Assembly: GCA_949318235.1 (NCBI GenBank)
Contig: OX439131.1
Span: 6,094,579 to 6,158,578, forward strand
Length of the DNA stretch: 64,000 nucleotides
DNA from: Ecdyonurus torrentis
Lineage: Eukaryota; Arthropoda; Insecta; Ephemeroptera; Heptageniidae
Reading direction: 5' to 3'
In this document: piece after piece, positions 1 to 12,350 of the stretch
Position numbering within the stretch: position 1 is the first letter of the stretch
Layout: every line of letters starts with the position of its first letter
Notes under the pieces: model-generated
Told to the model about the DNA's origin: nothing
The model's input: only the letters and a program-made list of their open reading frames with translations
Databases searched by the model: none
Translations under genes and position numbers: made by a program

Positions 1-1199
1 AAATATAACACTTAAAAAAGTTTAAATAAGTAATATTTCTTAATATTTAGAAACTTTAAAGAGTATTTTTGTTTTTATTATTATTTTTACAAAAAAAAAA
101 TCATGATTTTAAAGTAAATAACATAAAAATGGTAAATTCAATCAAAATTTCATTTGAAGCAAAATATATAACCATGGGAATTTCATAAATTCCATTAACA
201 TTTTTATGTATGTTTTTGTGAAAATAAAATTTGCTCTATAGCTTTTTGTATGTAAATAATAATAATAAAAATATTTAAAATTGAATATGTATTATATACA
301 TTAAAGAATTTCTGTAACTAATCATTATGTAGCAGTGATGATTGAATCCTAAACTTTATTGTGATTAACATCAACAGATCAGCTTTAATTTAATGAAAAA
401 ATATAAAAAGAAAATAAAGAAAAATGTAGTAGCATTATTTTATTATAATATTAAATTATTTTGCGTTTTACTGAACGTTATTTACACAAACTCTTGAGTG
501 AATCTTTTGGAATGAAAGAACAATCTGGTTTTATATAAGAAATGAAAGACGATGAGGGCTTTTTGCCGTTATATAAAACTTGAAGCGTTAAATGAATATT
601 AAGGTAGTCAAGTTTGATATACGTAATACCACTTTTTATGAATCAATTTATATAAAAATATTTTGTATTCTTGTAACTAACGTGCAAGATACAAGGATCG
701 TATCACAACATTATAATTATTTATTTGTTTCACAAGAAGCTGCTATCAATTACACATTATATAACTCCATGTCATGATACAAATTTTTAAACTGTTTGGT
801 GCGAGAGCAAAGCGACGGGAAGTAAGTGAGGTTGAGAGAGATCCTTGGCTTGGGACATCCTGCTAACGTCTCACGTCATTATCGTTTTATTAATATAAGA
901 AGTAGCGGTAATCAATCAAGTTAATGTTTCAATAAATAGTTAAATGAGTGATATACATATGAGTGTTTTATTGAAAAATTGCTTCAATTATATCAGAAGA
1001 GAACAATATAATATCAGTGTAACGTATTAGAACGGCGTAGTTAGGCAAGGCAGTTCTTTAGGAGGTGCTCAGCACCAACTGTTCAGTCTACAGACAGCAA
1101 GATTATATTCTTAATAAAAACTGATAATAATAAAAAATACTCATGAAAAGCAGATCTGTTAAGGCAATTTGAATACTTAAATTTCAAAAAAAAAAAATA

Positions 1200-1226
1200 A
1201 TATATATATATATATATATATATAAA
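1200..1226. repeat. (TA)n microsatellite
   Basis: An uninterrupted TA array of about 27 bp that follows a 12-base A run. Confidence 0.95.
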
Positions 1227-1815
1227 CATTTTGAATGCAGTGGTCGTGACTGCACCTTTTGTTGATATATTTTCCCCTTAGCAATATATATATATAATTA
1301 TTTATCTATTTTATTTCTTTTATTACATTTATATGCTTTTTCTTTCTTTTAACTTTACCTGCTTTGTCAAACTTGCTTTACTTGCTATAATCAAATTATA
1401 GATGTATATTTATTGACTTACTTTACCTATAATGTTGTTCAATCATTGTCAATTTAGTTGTAATTATAAATTCAAAAATCTTTCTAATTATATGATGTTT
1501 ATTTGAGATAATTATTTAAATTTATTCTATACTATTTATGATGTTTTTAATAATATTGGTGTAGGGATAGGGAATTTTGCCCTGACTGCACCTGTTCTTA
1601 CTTACTTGTTAGTAATAAATACTTTATTTGTTTTATATGGAAACACTTTCATTAATTTGTGACTATTATGATATAACATAGTTGATAATATAAGAATGAG
1701 AGAGAGAGAGAGAGAGAAAACAAAAACGACTGCCTTATACTATAAACAAAATGACCTTATTAATTAACCCTCCAAACATAAAATAGAACCTCATCATCTT
1801 AAATAATAATAAAAA

Positions 1816-1859
1816 AAAATGAGGCCAAATGTATTACAAAATGAGGCCAAATGTATTAC
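1816..1859. repeat. 22-bp tandem duplication
   Basis: Two perfect head-to-tail copies of a 22-bp unit containing ATGAGGCCAAATGTATTAC. The copies occupy 1816-1837 and 1838-1859 with no mismatch, so the duplication is probably recent. Confidence 0.9.
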
Positions 1860-2000
1860 CATTCCTATAGTAATAAAAATAGAAAAAAGCAACAATATAT
1901 TTCTGTTTGAATTTTATCTGGTAGCAAAAATATAGACTTTGATTATATTGAGATTTATGGCAAGGTATAAAAATCTTGAGTAGTATATATTTTTTTCCTT

Positions 2001-2004
<4 letters not shown>

Positions 2005-2051
<47 letters not shown>
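2005..2051. repeat. (TA)n microsatellite
   Basis: A pure AT/TA array of about 47 bp. Confidence 0.95.
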
Positions 2052-2055
<4 letters not shown>

Positions 2056-2263
2056 GTATAGTGAATACCATAGACGTATGGTGTAAGTAAGTCGTCTTGT
2101 ACCCTTTGGGATTTCAAAGAGGTGGAAAGGGTGAAGAAAAAGAGCGAGGAGAGACTCATTTCGATCTTATTCTTGTCAACGAGTAACACGGCCACGTAAA
2201 TACAACAGCCGCGGGCGACTTGCTCCCTTCGTAAGTAGCTGGCGTTCCACAGAAAGAAAAAAG

Positions 2264-2267
2264 TATA

Positions 2268-2343
<76 letters not shown>

Positions 2344-2345
2344 TA
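2264..2345. repeat. (TA)n microsatellite with ATGTAT/ACAT edges
   Basis: A TA array whose pure core is 2274-2337. The edges are mutated (ATGTAT on the left, ACATATA on the right), as expected for a microsatellite decaying from its ends. Confidence 0.95.
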
Positions 2346-2913
2346 GCTTACGAGTCGTAACTCAGGACGAGAAGAAGCAGGACTTTAAAAAAAGGTTATA
2401 TTATATATGTTTGTATATACTTATTTTACAGTGACTCATGATAGGTATAAGAAAAAGGGTTAAAATATCCAAACACATCAAGCCTTAAGGGTTTAGTGTG
2501 TGTAAAAATCCAAACACATTCTACATTTCTTTCGTACTACATCAACAGCAACTAAACATTAAAAAGTAGAACGAGAGAAAGAGAGAGAGAGAGAGAAATA
2601 TAAAGAAGGAAAAGGAATAAAAAAAACTATACTTTAAGAATATGACCTGCCATTACAGCTTACAGTTTGACCTGTAATTTTTTCTCCTTTATTCTAAATG
2701 TATCTGTTATTGCAATTGCTAGAATTGTCGTCTCTTTTAGTATGTAAAAACATTTTGTTTGAAATAATCTATATATATATATATATTATGATAGAGAAAG
2801 AGAGAGCATAATACTTGTGAGTGCAACTTCATACTTTTTGCAATTGTTTTCACAATCTATTCACTATTTTCATGAGACTTTTCTTTATATAATGCATCTT
2901 TTATCATTGAAAT

Positions 2914-2919
<6 letters not shown>

Positions 2920-2971
<52 letters not shown>
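2920..2971. repeat. (TA)n microsatellite
   Basis: A pure TA array of about 52 bp. Confidence 0.95.
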
Positions 2972-2972
<1 letters not shown>

Positions 2973-5900
2973 TTACATTATTTTTTTAAACTACAATAAA
3001 AATATTTTTATTAAACTTCACATTACGATAACAGTAAACAAATAAAACTTGATACTACTTAAAATAATATAAGTAGTACCATTTATGTGCTTCTTGAGTT
3101 CTATAGTACTTTGTATTACGGTTCTAATACAGAAGCTTATTTTATATTATATGATGCACATAGTACCCATAGCTTTTACTTTAAATAAAATGTTTGCTTA
3201 GTAATTTTTACTCTTTTGCTTTTAATATTATAAATATTATAATTATGTATATATTTACACAGTGGATTTTTAAACAACACTTTAAAAAGTTGAAGTCGCT
3301 GAATTTTTTCAATTTTTATTTGTTTTATAAATGTGTATCTAAGCGACCTTAGTAAGTACCCAAAAGTACCCCAAAATATGGGGATTAAGTTTTTTCTAAA
3401 AAAAGCATTGACATATTGAATTTTCTTTTCCTTTCAAGTGGAAAAAAGTTTTTCTGTACTAAAAAACTAAATCTTAAAAAAATAAATAAAAAACACTGAA
3501 GCAAAAAAAAAAAATAAAAAAAAGTCTTGTCATCCTGACATATTTTCATCAATATTTCTTTTAAACAAACAACAATACATTCATGTGTCAGCATATGTGC
3601 TTGCAAGTTGGAAATGGAAGAAAATTCATATCGTTGTTTTAGTAATAGGCTTTTTCCTTTTTTTTTTTCTGTGGTCCGGAACAACAACAAAAAATGATCA
3701 CCTAATGTTTTTTAAATGGGATTGCGTTTTTTAGGTGGGGGGGGGGGGGGAGATAACAGGTTTACGAACATGCCTAATACAAACTTTTGTTTTATTCATG
3801 AAAAGTGGAACATGTTTGAAAGTAAACCCATTGGTATGTACGCTGTATTTTCCATAAGTATAATTAACTATATGATTAATGATTATGATTACTAATAATG
3901 AATAATATTTTGTGCAATAGTAAGATTTTATAACGTAGAAAAAAAAAATGGAAAAGTAAAAGGTTTTTTTTTATCATTTTTCGATTACAATGTTTGACAT
4001 TCTCCTTTTTTCTTCAGTTTATAAGAAGGCACTTTTATTTTTAAGTGGTAAATACACATAGAGTAAAAATTGAATATTTTAATCAGAAAACTGATAAATT
4101 TTGAAATTTACTTGCCACTACATGATATATAGTCACACATTTCAAACAAGAGATTAAGTACTGACATTTCATATTGTAGATGAATAGTAAAAGTTGTTCT
4201 ACAAATTACATTTTGTATAACATATAACTGAAATGAATCAGAACCTATGCTTGCTTTTATTGCACTAATTAGAAAAGGTATCAATACCATACAACATTAT
4301 ATACTACTGTATACAAAGAGAGACAATGGCTGCTTTTATGTTTCAAATTACTAAAAAACAAAAATAAAATACATTTTAACTGAAAAAAAAAAAAAGAAAA
4401 AAAAAACTTCTTATATAAATTTGCGTACTTTTTTTTACAAAAAAAAATTGTCTCAATTATTTATTATTGTTTTACAAAAAAATGCTAAACAAACATACAA
4501 TTTACTAAATGAAATTATTTTATAGTTTAATTCCTATTGAGGTACGATGTTATATTAGCGTCATGTGTTTACGTAATGCACATCAAACAAAATTACTATC
4601 ACGTCAGATCTTAAGGCAAGGAAATCAGATTAAAGATTTTCCAACGTTTCATGACTTTACAGATTAGAATTTGTCACAATTACAAACACAACACACAAAT
4701 GCATTATATAAACACAAACTTTAAACGTGTTTTATTTTTAGTAACAAGATATTCATTGATACTGGAAAATAAGTTTCTTTTTAAGAGATAATCTTGTATT
4801 TTTGTTTCGAAAACCCTATAGCTTTTACACGCAGATATTGTAAGTTATAACATGGCACAATTTTTTATAACAGTGTATAATTATTTAATTAATTAAAAAT
4901 ATTAATAATTAACTATTATAAATGTATACATAATGTAATATAATAATATACTGCATTATAAATGAGTGAAATACAAAAATCTGGGATTTTTTTTTCTTTT
5001 TTTTTTTGTCTCAAACTTAGTTAGTCTCTGCTTTGAGATATGAAATTATTGGCACTGCAAGTTTCAGTAGAGTAGACGCTGTAGAAAGCAGTGAAAGTAT
5101 TTGGAAAATTTCTTTAAAAAAATTACACATATATGAATTTTAAAAAAAAATACTTGAAAGTTGTATACCAACGTTTGTTGTAAAAATCAATGTTACTATG
5201 AACTGCCTGGTTCAATAAAATTTCCTATTTCTTATAGATCATTAAACTAAAGGTCCATGAAGTTACAGAATATGTTCCGAAAACCTTAAAAAAAAAAAAA
5301 GAAAGAGATGATGACACCTTAAACTTGCAGTAACATAGATAATTACTTTTCCAAGATAGTTCAGTCACTCTTTATTCTCTGTTAAACCTCCAGTGACCGC
5401 TAAATATTTCTCACGTACTAACTTGTCATCAATGTTATTTTCATTATATTTTTGCATACGTGGTGAAATGATAGAGTTCTCATATTATGCAGTTTTTTGT
5501 TGCAGTCATAAAATATGGCTAACGATCAATGCTAAAACAAAAATCTGCAGTAACGTGTAGCATGTTAAATGTAACTTTTTGTTTTCTATGCCTGACTTTC
5601 GGTTAAGGTGTCAATTATTTCTTATAACATAACGTCATTTTTTATAATTTTATTTTTGCCTTGAATTTTGTTATGTAACAAAATATAATATTCTAAAGAG
5701 CGTTAAAAATATATCCATTAAAAATTTTCATTTGTCGCATTACAAATAATATTAACCACTTTAACAGTGAATTAATTTAAAATTTAATTGCTGCTATATA
5801 AAGTAAATTAAATTTTCTTATGTAAATTAGGTTTACATTAATTATTAAATATTCAACATACTAACTTAATTAATCTAAAATGTCAATATCTATTAATTAA

Positions 5901-7304
5901 AAAAAAATTTTGAGCAACAATGGGGAAAACAATCAAGCATACCTTAATGATAATAACTTTTTTTCGTTTCGTTTTTGTGTTATATAAAAATCACACTATA
6001 TATTGCAATAAAAGTCAAAGTAATAATTCTGTTTTCAATATCAATAAAGAGAAGTTGAGAATGTATATTGAGAGAAAGAAGAAGAGAAAGAGAGAGAATA
6101 AAGTAGAAAAGTTTTGAGATGCGCTCGACAAGCAGCAGCCGAGATAACGAGTGAATTTATTAAATGAGTTTTAATTTAAACTCAAGAAGAAAGAAGAAGA
6201 GAATTATATTGATAGAGTTGAGGCAAATTTTAGACGTTAGAAAATTAAGCTTTCTGGGGGTATACAAACTAAAGTAAAAACCCAGAATGTAACGAGCCAC
6301 ATGGAAAAGTTGAAGAAATTTTTCGTGCTTCTTGAAATTATTCTTGATCTTACCATCATTAACATTTAAATGACATTTTTAGTAAGAAATCCATACTTGT
6401 TCAAAAAGTTTTTTTGTTAAAAGATTTATTTTTATTATTTTTTTTCATTAAAAGTTATTTCATAATCTGTGATACGAATGCTGTTGGTAAAGGGTCAAGT
6501 AATTAAGGGGCTGAATACTGCGCCGTGCAACAGATGTAACAAACTGGTTGCCTATATGTTCAGGCACTTTTTAAAAATGGTGTCTGTATTGCAATAACAG
6601 CTTAAAGTAAGCAAGAATAATTTTAGATTCAAAATGCGAATTGTTTATTAATAAATATAGAAATAAAGGCAGCAAATTTATGATAAAATACTAGACAAAA
6701 CAAGTTTATTTTTGCATTGTTCATCTTGTTGTGTCATATAAAATAATATAGTAATGTAAAATGTAATTTTTCATAGTAGTTTTCAAATATTTGAAATAAC
6801 TGTCTTTTTATCGTACATGTAACTTTGTCGTGTTTAATTTAATTTCATTTACATGACCGTACTGTGGTGAATTTTCTAAAACAAAATAAAAGAAAATAAA
6901 TGAGAGCTACTTTATTGTAATAACAAAAACAAAACAATAAAAACTAAAATATTATATTTATATAATACTTATAAAATTTCAAGTTAAAAATATTTAGTAT
7001 TATAGTTAAATATAAAAATACATAGGCAAAAAAAATAAATACAAAAATAAATACGCAATAATGATGCTATAGCTCAATGCAGCAACCTTTATGCATAACA
7101 TCATAATTTATACAATGTTGTATAACGATTATATTACGTAATACCTAGATATATAGCATATTATACAACTTATGTTATTCCAAAATAGCAACAATTTGTG
7201 TGCCCTAAAGACTAGCAATTATTCAAAGCAGTATAAATTACGTAATATATTTTCCCGTGCAGTTAGTGGCACTCATTTTTGACAATTATTAAAAATTTAA
7301 TTAG

Positions 7305-7500
7305 TACTTATACAATAAATAATAATAAAAAATATCAATAAGACGCATACAAGGCTTTTACAGCCATATTATCATGGTCATATCATTTAGCAAATAATAT
7401 ACCAACATAAAAATAAAATACTACAAACTTATATTTAATTTTACAATTTTTGAGGTTGTGAAATTTAAAAATATCATCACAAAATTACTATAACTATTAC
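7305..7500. repeat. dispersed repeat, copy A
   Basis: This stretch can be aligned over most of its length with 40810-40995. Shared blocks in the same order are AATAAATAATAATAA, GACG.ATACA.GGCTTTT.CAGCCA, CATG....TATCA, TGAGGTTG and AATATCA.CACAAAAT. Identity is roughly 70 percent by eye, with small indels. The copy starts abruptly: no similarity to copy B is seen upstream, which suggests truncation. The class is unknown; it could be the non-coding part of a retroelement or a MITE. Confidence 0.55.
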
Positions 7501-8758
7501 CAACATAACACAGATAACATGTATAAAAAATAACAATAACATCAAATACGTATTTCTTATAAAGGAAAATCTTGAGCTACGTAATCCAATTTTATTATTG
7601 ACACAAAAATTGCATCATACACTTCAAGCAGCTTACTTTCATGAGATAATTTTATATTGCTTATATTCTTATAACTATATTCTTATATTAGAAAACAACA
7701 ACTTATGATTGTGGCAGTAATAAATAAATCTTATCTTCTGAAGTATATTGCTTAAATATACAAGCTAACTACAGTTAAATTTTATTATTGAATATTACCA
7801 CCAAATGCTATAACATTTTTTTTTAGTATTATTATTATTTGGTGACCAACATATTTAATGAAGTGCAAATCCTCTCTCTCTTCTAATGTACGTGCAAACA
7901 CAACTTCATATCTTAATTCGTTCACTGTGTGCAAAGCCATAAATACTTCTACTTGATCCCTGCTTAAGTTTGTAAGCTTATAAAGCTTTAATACCTTTTT
8001 ATTATATATATATATATAAATATAAAAAATATATATACATATATATTTTTATAAATATAGTAGTAAATATAAACTGCGTTACACTTATTGTGTGTATATA
8101 TATTTTTTTTTTACAACTTTTACGCATGATAAGAATATATAATAAGAATATAACTTAATACAAAAATATAATAAATTTAAAATTTAAATAAACACTTTAT
8201 AATGTTTATAATAAAAAAAATGAAAAAGAAAATTATATCTTTACAGCAAAAATAACATTTTTTTTTCTTTCCTTTTATTTTTCTATATATCAGTTTATAT
8301 GTGATAGTATCAGGGGGTAGGGAAGTGAAAATTTATGAGAGAGCATCTGCAAATGTGAAGCTAGTAATGCAGTTAGTTTGGAGTAAAAACAAGCACGCAT
8401 TCATAGAGAAGAAGAAGAAGAAACAAAACAAAAAATGTATGAAAAAAACCCCTGTGGTGAAGACAGTATTTAGATAGACTACTTGAGCCGAGTAGTTGTC
8501 TTTTTCATTATTATTATTATTTAGAGTCGTATATAAAATAGTAAACCATAAATGTAACAGACTGTAGTACAAGAAAATTCTTCCCATTGTTTTCTCCTTT
8601 TTATGTTCCCTAAAGATCAACAACTTTAATTTAATGAGAAACATCTTAGTAGATATTATACACGAGTTTTTTCCTTTTATATTATTTAACTTAAAATTTA
8701 TAATATCTATGTTTTATTTTTTTAATTCATATTTTATTTTTTGTAGGTAAATAAATGT

Positions 8759-8795
<37 letters not shown>

Positions 8796-9112
8796 ATGTC
8801 AACAAAATCCTTAAGTTTCTTTAATTATTTAACGTAATTTAATAATATATATAATTTTTAATTTTATTAAGTAATAATTTTAATTATATTTAAGTATATA
8901 AAAATTAAATATGGTTAAAAGTAAAATAATTAATTTAAAATATATATAAGTAAAGTAAAATTGTATAGGTTAAATGAGAATATTATATTGTGTAATGTAA
9001 TCTCGGTTACAATATAATTCAACCTACATTAATATTCTTATGTATATGTAAATATATAATGTAATGTTAGTCAATTCCACCAGTGATATTATATGTATAG
9101 TACAGACAAGGC

Positions 9113-9115
<3 letters not shown>

Positions 9116-9202
<87 letters not shown>
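9116..9202 (+). repeat. (CT)n microsatellite
   Basis: An uninterrupted CT array of about 87 bp, separated by 108 bp of unique sequence from a second CT array of similar length and the same orientation. Confidence 0.97.
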
Positions 9203-9205
<3 letters not shown>

Positions 9206-9308
9206 CATCGTCTATTTACTGCAGTTCAATTCCCGACAGATTAAAAAGTATAATCTACATGAAAGAGAAAAGTATCTCCTCTCACTTATTCTTTTACTCT
9301 CTCGCTCA

Positions 9309-9310
<2 letters not shown>

Positions 9311-9393
<83 letters not shown>
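9311..9393 (+). repeat. (CT)n microsatellite
   Basis: An uninterrupted CT array of about 83 bp. It is preceded by the degraded units CTCTCGCTCACG. Confidence 0.97.
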
Positions 9394-9397
<4 letters not shown>

Positions 9398-9755
9398 TCC
9401 ACACATACAAAGTACATACATAGTTACTACAAAAGCAAAAGACATGTCGTTAGTTTAGATTACACAAGTTAGTTTTCTTCAAAGTGTCACATAGCATTCT
9501 TAACTGCTACAGCTAAAAAGATAGAAGATTAGTCACTTGTACGACAAGACACCAGTTTTGTGGTTTTCTTCAAGGCGGAGACACACGGTCATCTATTGCA
9601 CCCTCCATCTCTCTCTTTCTCTTTACAACAACTGTAAAATATATACCCACCCCCATGTTTTTACTTGATAAATGCGGTACAACCCTCTAAATTCTACACT
9701 AAAAACGTTGCCTTATTTTCATCAACTAAAAACAATGCCTTTAGCTCTAATTCTT

Positions 9756-9800
<45 letters not shown>

Positions 9801-10712
9801 ATATAAAAAAAAAAGGGAAAGAGAAAAACTATTTAAGTAGTGAATGTTCTTCTATCTTACTTACTTACAAAAGTTTTAAATCTTTCTCCTTTTAATATTA
9901 TTTTCCTTAAAATGTTTTAAAGACTTGTTACATGTGTAACCGAGTATAATAAATTACTTATGTCTTTTATACCCACTAACTTGTTAAATAATGTTTTTCC
10001 TTCATGTTATTACTCTCTCTCTTTCTTCGATACTTAGTTTAATTAATTAAAATTATTATTATTTCAATATGAACTTTTAGAAGACATAAAATATACTATA
10101 CGTATATTAAATAATTATATATTTTATGTTTTTGTTTGATTGAAAAAGTAATTTCAAAAGAACATTATAGCAACAACAAAAAATGTCTGTGTATACAGGC
10201 GCGTTGTGTATTTCAAATAAAATTAGAAGCACATTTGCTATATAAAGAAATTGATTTAAAGTTCATTACTATTATTTGCAAATAATATTAAAATATGAGA
10301 AGCTATACAAAATGTTTATTCTTAAGCTTTGATTTTCAATATTCAATACAATTTGTAAATAATATAACGTATTATTAAAAAATAAAATTGTGAAATTAAT
10401 TATAATTGAGAGCTGGTATATGGTATCAAAATGTTCTTTTATGTTTATGTTTTATTATAACAATAAAAACTCTTTGTTTTATTAAAATTATTAAAATAAA
10501 ATATTATCAATGTGTTTTATTTTTTATAGATAATTTGAGGAAAAATTATTTTATTATTACTTATTGTTTCCATTTAAAAACTGGATTTAAAATATAAAAT
10601 ATTGCGCTAATATACCACTTGTATCTTACTAAAAATTATATAATTGTCTAACCTTTCCATGTTATTGTTTTCTGACTTTCTCTTGTTTATCTTAATTAAA
10701 TTTTATGTAAAA

Positions 10713-10720
10713 TGTTTCAG
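10713..10720 (+). promoter_or_regulatory. 3' splice acceptor
   Basis: TGTTTCAG is preceded within 60 bases by pyrimidine-rich stretches (CTGACTTTCTCTTG) and by CTTAAT, a possible branch site. It sits directly before the GC-richer exon. It implies a non-coding exon farther upstream; otherwise the exon starts at a nearby transcription start and the AG is fortuitous. Confidence 0.6.
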
Positions 10721-10730
10721 GTTTGTTGGT

Positions 10731-10778
10731 ATGCGAGAGCGCTTGAGTAAGCTTCTTGATTGTACAACTGATCTGTGA
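10731..10778 (+). other. upstream ORF (15 codons) in the leader of the secreted-protein exon
   Basis: An ATG at 10731 opens a 15-codon frame, read as MRERLSKLLDCTTDL, that ends at TGA 10776-10778. It lies wholly within the leader, 17 bases before the main ATG at 10796. uORFs of this kind often reduce translation of the main frame. Whether it is translated is inference. Confidence 0.4.
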
Positions 10779-10795
10779 AGCTAAGCCCATACATC

Positions 10796-10856
10796 ATGAG
10801 TCGATTTCTCATCGTTTGTGCCCTTCTACCCTTCGCCTTACCAGGTCAGCACGTCG
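10796..10856 (+). CDS. first coding exon of a secreted protein (signal peptide), partial gene
   Basis: The exon appears to span 10721-10856. Upstream there is a pyrimidine-rich stretch ending in TGTTTCAG (AG at 10719-10720). Downstream there is a consensus donor, GTCG|GTGAGT, with the intron starting at 10857. From ATG 10796 it encodes 20 residues plus one base (phase 1): MSRFLIVCALLPFALPGQHV. This is a typical signal peptide, with Arg3, a hydrophobic core at residues 4-16 and a Pro-Gly-Gln region suited to cleavage. Many arthropod secreted proteins, such as cuticle, chitin-binding and digestive proteins, have a short signal-peptide exon followed by a phase-1 intron. That class is inference, and the mature protein cannot be named. 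If the exon is not spliced, the frame stops at TAG 10880-10882 after 28 codons, which is too short to be a useful product. No matching second exon was found. The local GC content is clearly above that of the flanks. Confidence 0.7.
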
Positions 10857-10862
10857 GTGAGT
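10857..10862 (+). promoter_or_regulatory. 5' splice donor GTGAGT
   Basis: A full-consensus donor follows codon 20 after its first extra base, giving a phase-1 intron. A weaker alternative, CCAG|GTCAGC at 10845, would also leave the signal peptide nearly complete. Confidence 0.65.
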
Positions 10863-12150
10863 CCTCTCCTAAGCATGCCTAGAAGTAGTAAGCTTAAAGA
10901 TAGATCAAACTATGAAATAAAACTATATTTAATATAAAATTTTAACACTGCAAAAATATTTTATGGGATATTTCAATGGGGATATTGATTTCTAAATTTC
11001 AGCTTATAAATAAGATAACAAAAGAAATCAAATAAAAATGACTCTTTTTTAGTACCTCAAAAAACGTAAAAAAAAAAAAAAAAAAAAAAAAATGTGCCTA
11101 GTATTTATAGCATTGAAATTTGGCCAGTATTGATGCATATTTATAATTAGCAGTATTCTTAAAAACTAATGACAGGGCACCAAATTGCTATTAGGGGTCC
11201 ATTTCCCCGCAACACCTATCAATTACTAGCGCACTCCACAATTTTCTGTTTCTCAGACTAGTTTTATTTTATCGTATGACCTATCCAATATTAGTTTGCA
11301 AGTTTCAAATTACCATACTTGAACGTAACTAATCGTTGTTGATTGTTGTAAGTCGTCAAAATAAGAAGATTTATTGACGCAGGCCGTTGATAGTATAACA
11401 TAGAGTTACAACAAAAGCTGCTCTTGTTAATATTATTTACATGAATATAAACTATAATAAACATACAATCAACAAATTGAAAAACAGTTTTGGTAGGCAG
11501 ATAAAAACAATATGGAGTAATAATGCACAAGTTAAATAACAAGTGCAATGATAATCAAGTGTAATGAATAATATTTAGTCAGAGTAATTAACACATTTAA
11601 ACTTTTAGTATGCATCAATATCATCAGCCCTTTTTTTTAATAGGAACTCAAAAATAGATTGAAATATTTTTTAAAATTAAAAACTTATTTTAAGAAGTTC
11701 CCGATATAAACTATTATTATTTACATCACTCAGTATCGAAGTCAAAACTATTACATTTTTGTTATGAAGTAGTATGAAATCCTTTCAAATAATTTAGATT
11801 TATGTATTCGCATCGCACTGATATTAGTTGCGGGTATTATACAGCGCAAGTATTAATGTTTTTATATATATATTGGGATTACTTTTAAATAAAGTACATA
11901 ATGTGTTATATAGAGAACTATTCACGATAAGAGTTTAAATATCTTAATCTTTTTTACATTTAATTTTTTTTTCTCCATACCCCGATATAATATTTGAACT
12001 ATAAACTAATAAGCTAACGAGTATAGGTAAACCATCTCTAATGTGGGTTGTGTAATGACGTTATTAGTAAAAACAAAATATGTGAATTAGGGTGGTCTAT
12101 TTGATGTTGAAAACGGGGTAAAAATACTACTATTGGCAAGTATATTAATC

Positions 12151-12350
12151 CTGTAAATTGCAATAGGTAATAATTATCCTGTAACATGTGCTAATAGACT
12201 ACAATGATATATAATGCAGGTAAAACTTACCACAATAAAGATATTACTCACCTAGATTAGATGACATTTCAACCAGATTAAGTAATCTTGTAGTTATCAA
12301 AACTTGTTACAGATTAATATTTAATTATTTACCTATTGCAATTTACAATA
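12151..12350. repeat. inverted repeat, possible old MITE
   Basis: GTAAATTGCAATAGGT at 12153-12168 is the perfect reverse complement of 12331-12346. The similarity continues inward over about 20 more bases with indels (TAATAATTA..CTGTAACA against TGTTACAG..TTAATTATTTA). The spacer is about 160 bp. Several TACCTGTA motifs follow at about 12349-12410. The ends and any target duplication are unclear. Confidence 0.4.

Larger units (their letters stand above)
1..7304. other. AT-rich gene-free region
   Basis: No coding exon is recognisable on either strand. The sequence is AT-rich with short TA and GA arrays, A/T homopolymers, a G14 run at 3737-3750 and a 22-bp tandem duplication at 1816-1859. The short open frames here (for example 592-777, 3385-3690, 4108-4290 and 5920-6117) have AT-driven composition, no recognisable domain and no convincing splice context, so I do not treat them as genes. 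Confidence 0.7.
7501..10720. other. AT-rich region upstream of the signal-peptide exon
   Basis: Contains TA arrays at 8760-8791 and 9764-9796, two long CT arrays, and otherwise AT-rich spacer. The open frames across 9064-9458 are translations of the CT arrays (Ser-Leu repeats) and are not genes. If the exon at 10721 is not the first exon, this stretch would be its upstream intron, or intron plus promoter. No core promoter is recognisable with confidence. Confidence 0.6.

Noticed and set aside
1232..1592. Shared TGACTGCACCT motif at about 1247 and 1583
   Set aside because: An 11-base match without wider similarity is not strong enough for a repeat call.
6520..6600. Similarity of AAC.AACTGGTTGC between about 6530-6560 and 59172-59200
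   Set aside because: Only about 20-25 bases match with gaps, which is not enough to claim a shared repeat without a search.
9064..9458. Overlapping + open frames of 119 and 121 codons
   Set aside because: They are translations of two CT arrays (Ser-Leu repeats) with short unique linkers, and have no domain or splice context.
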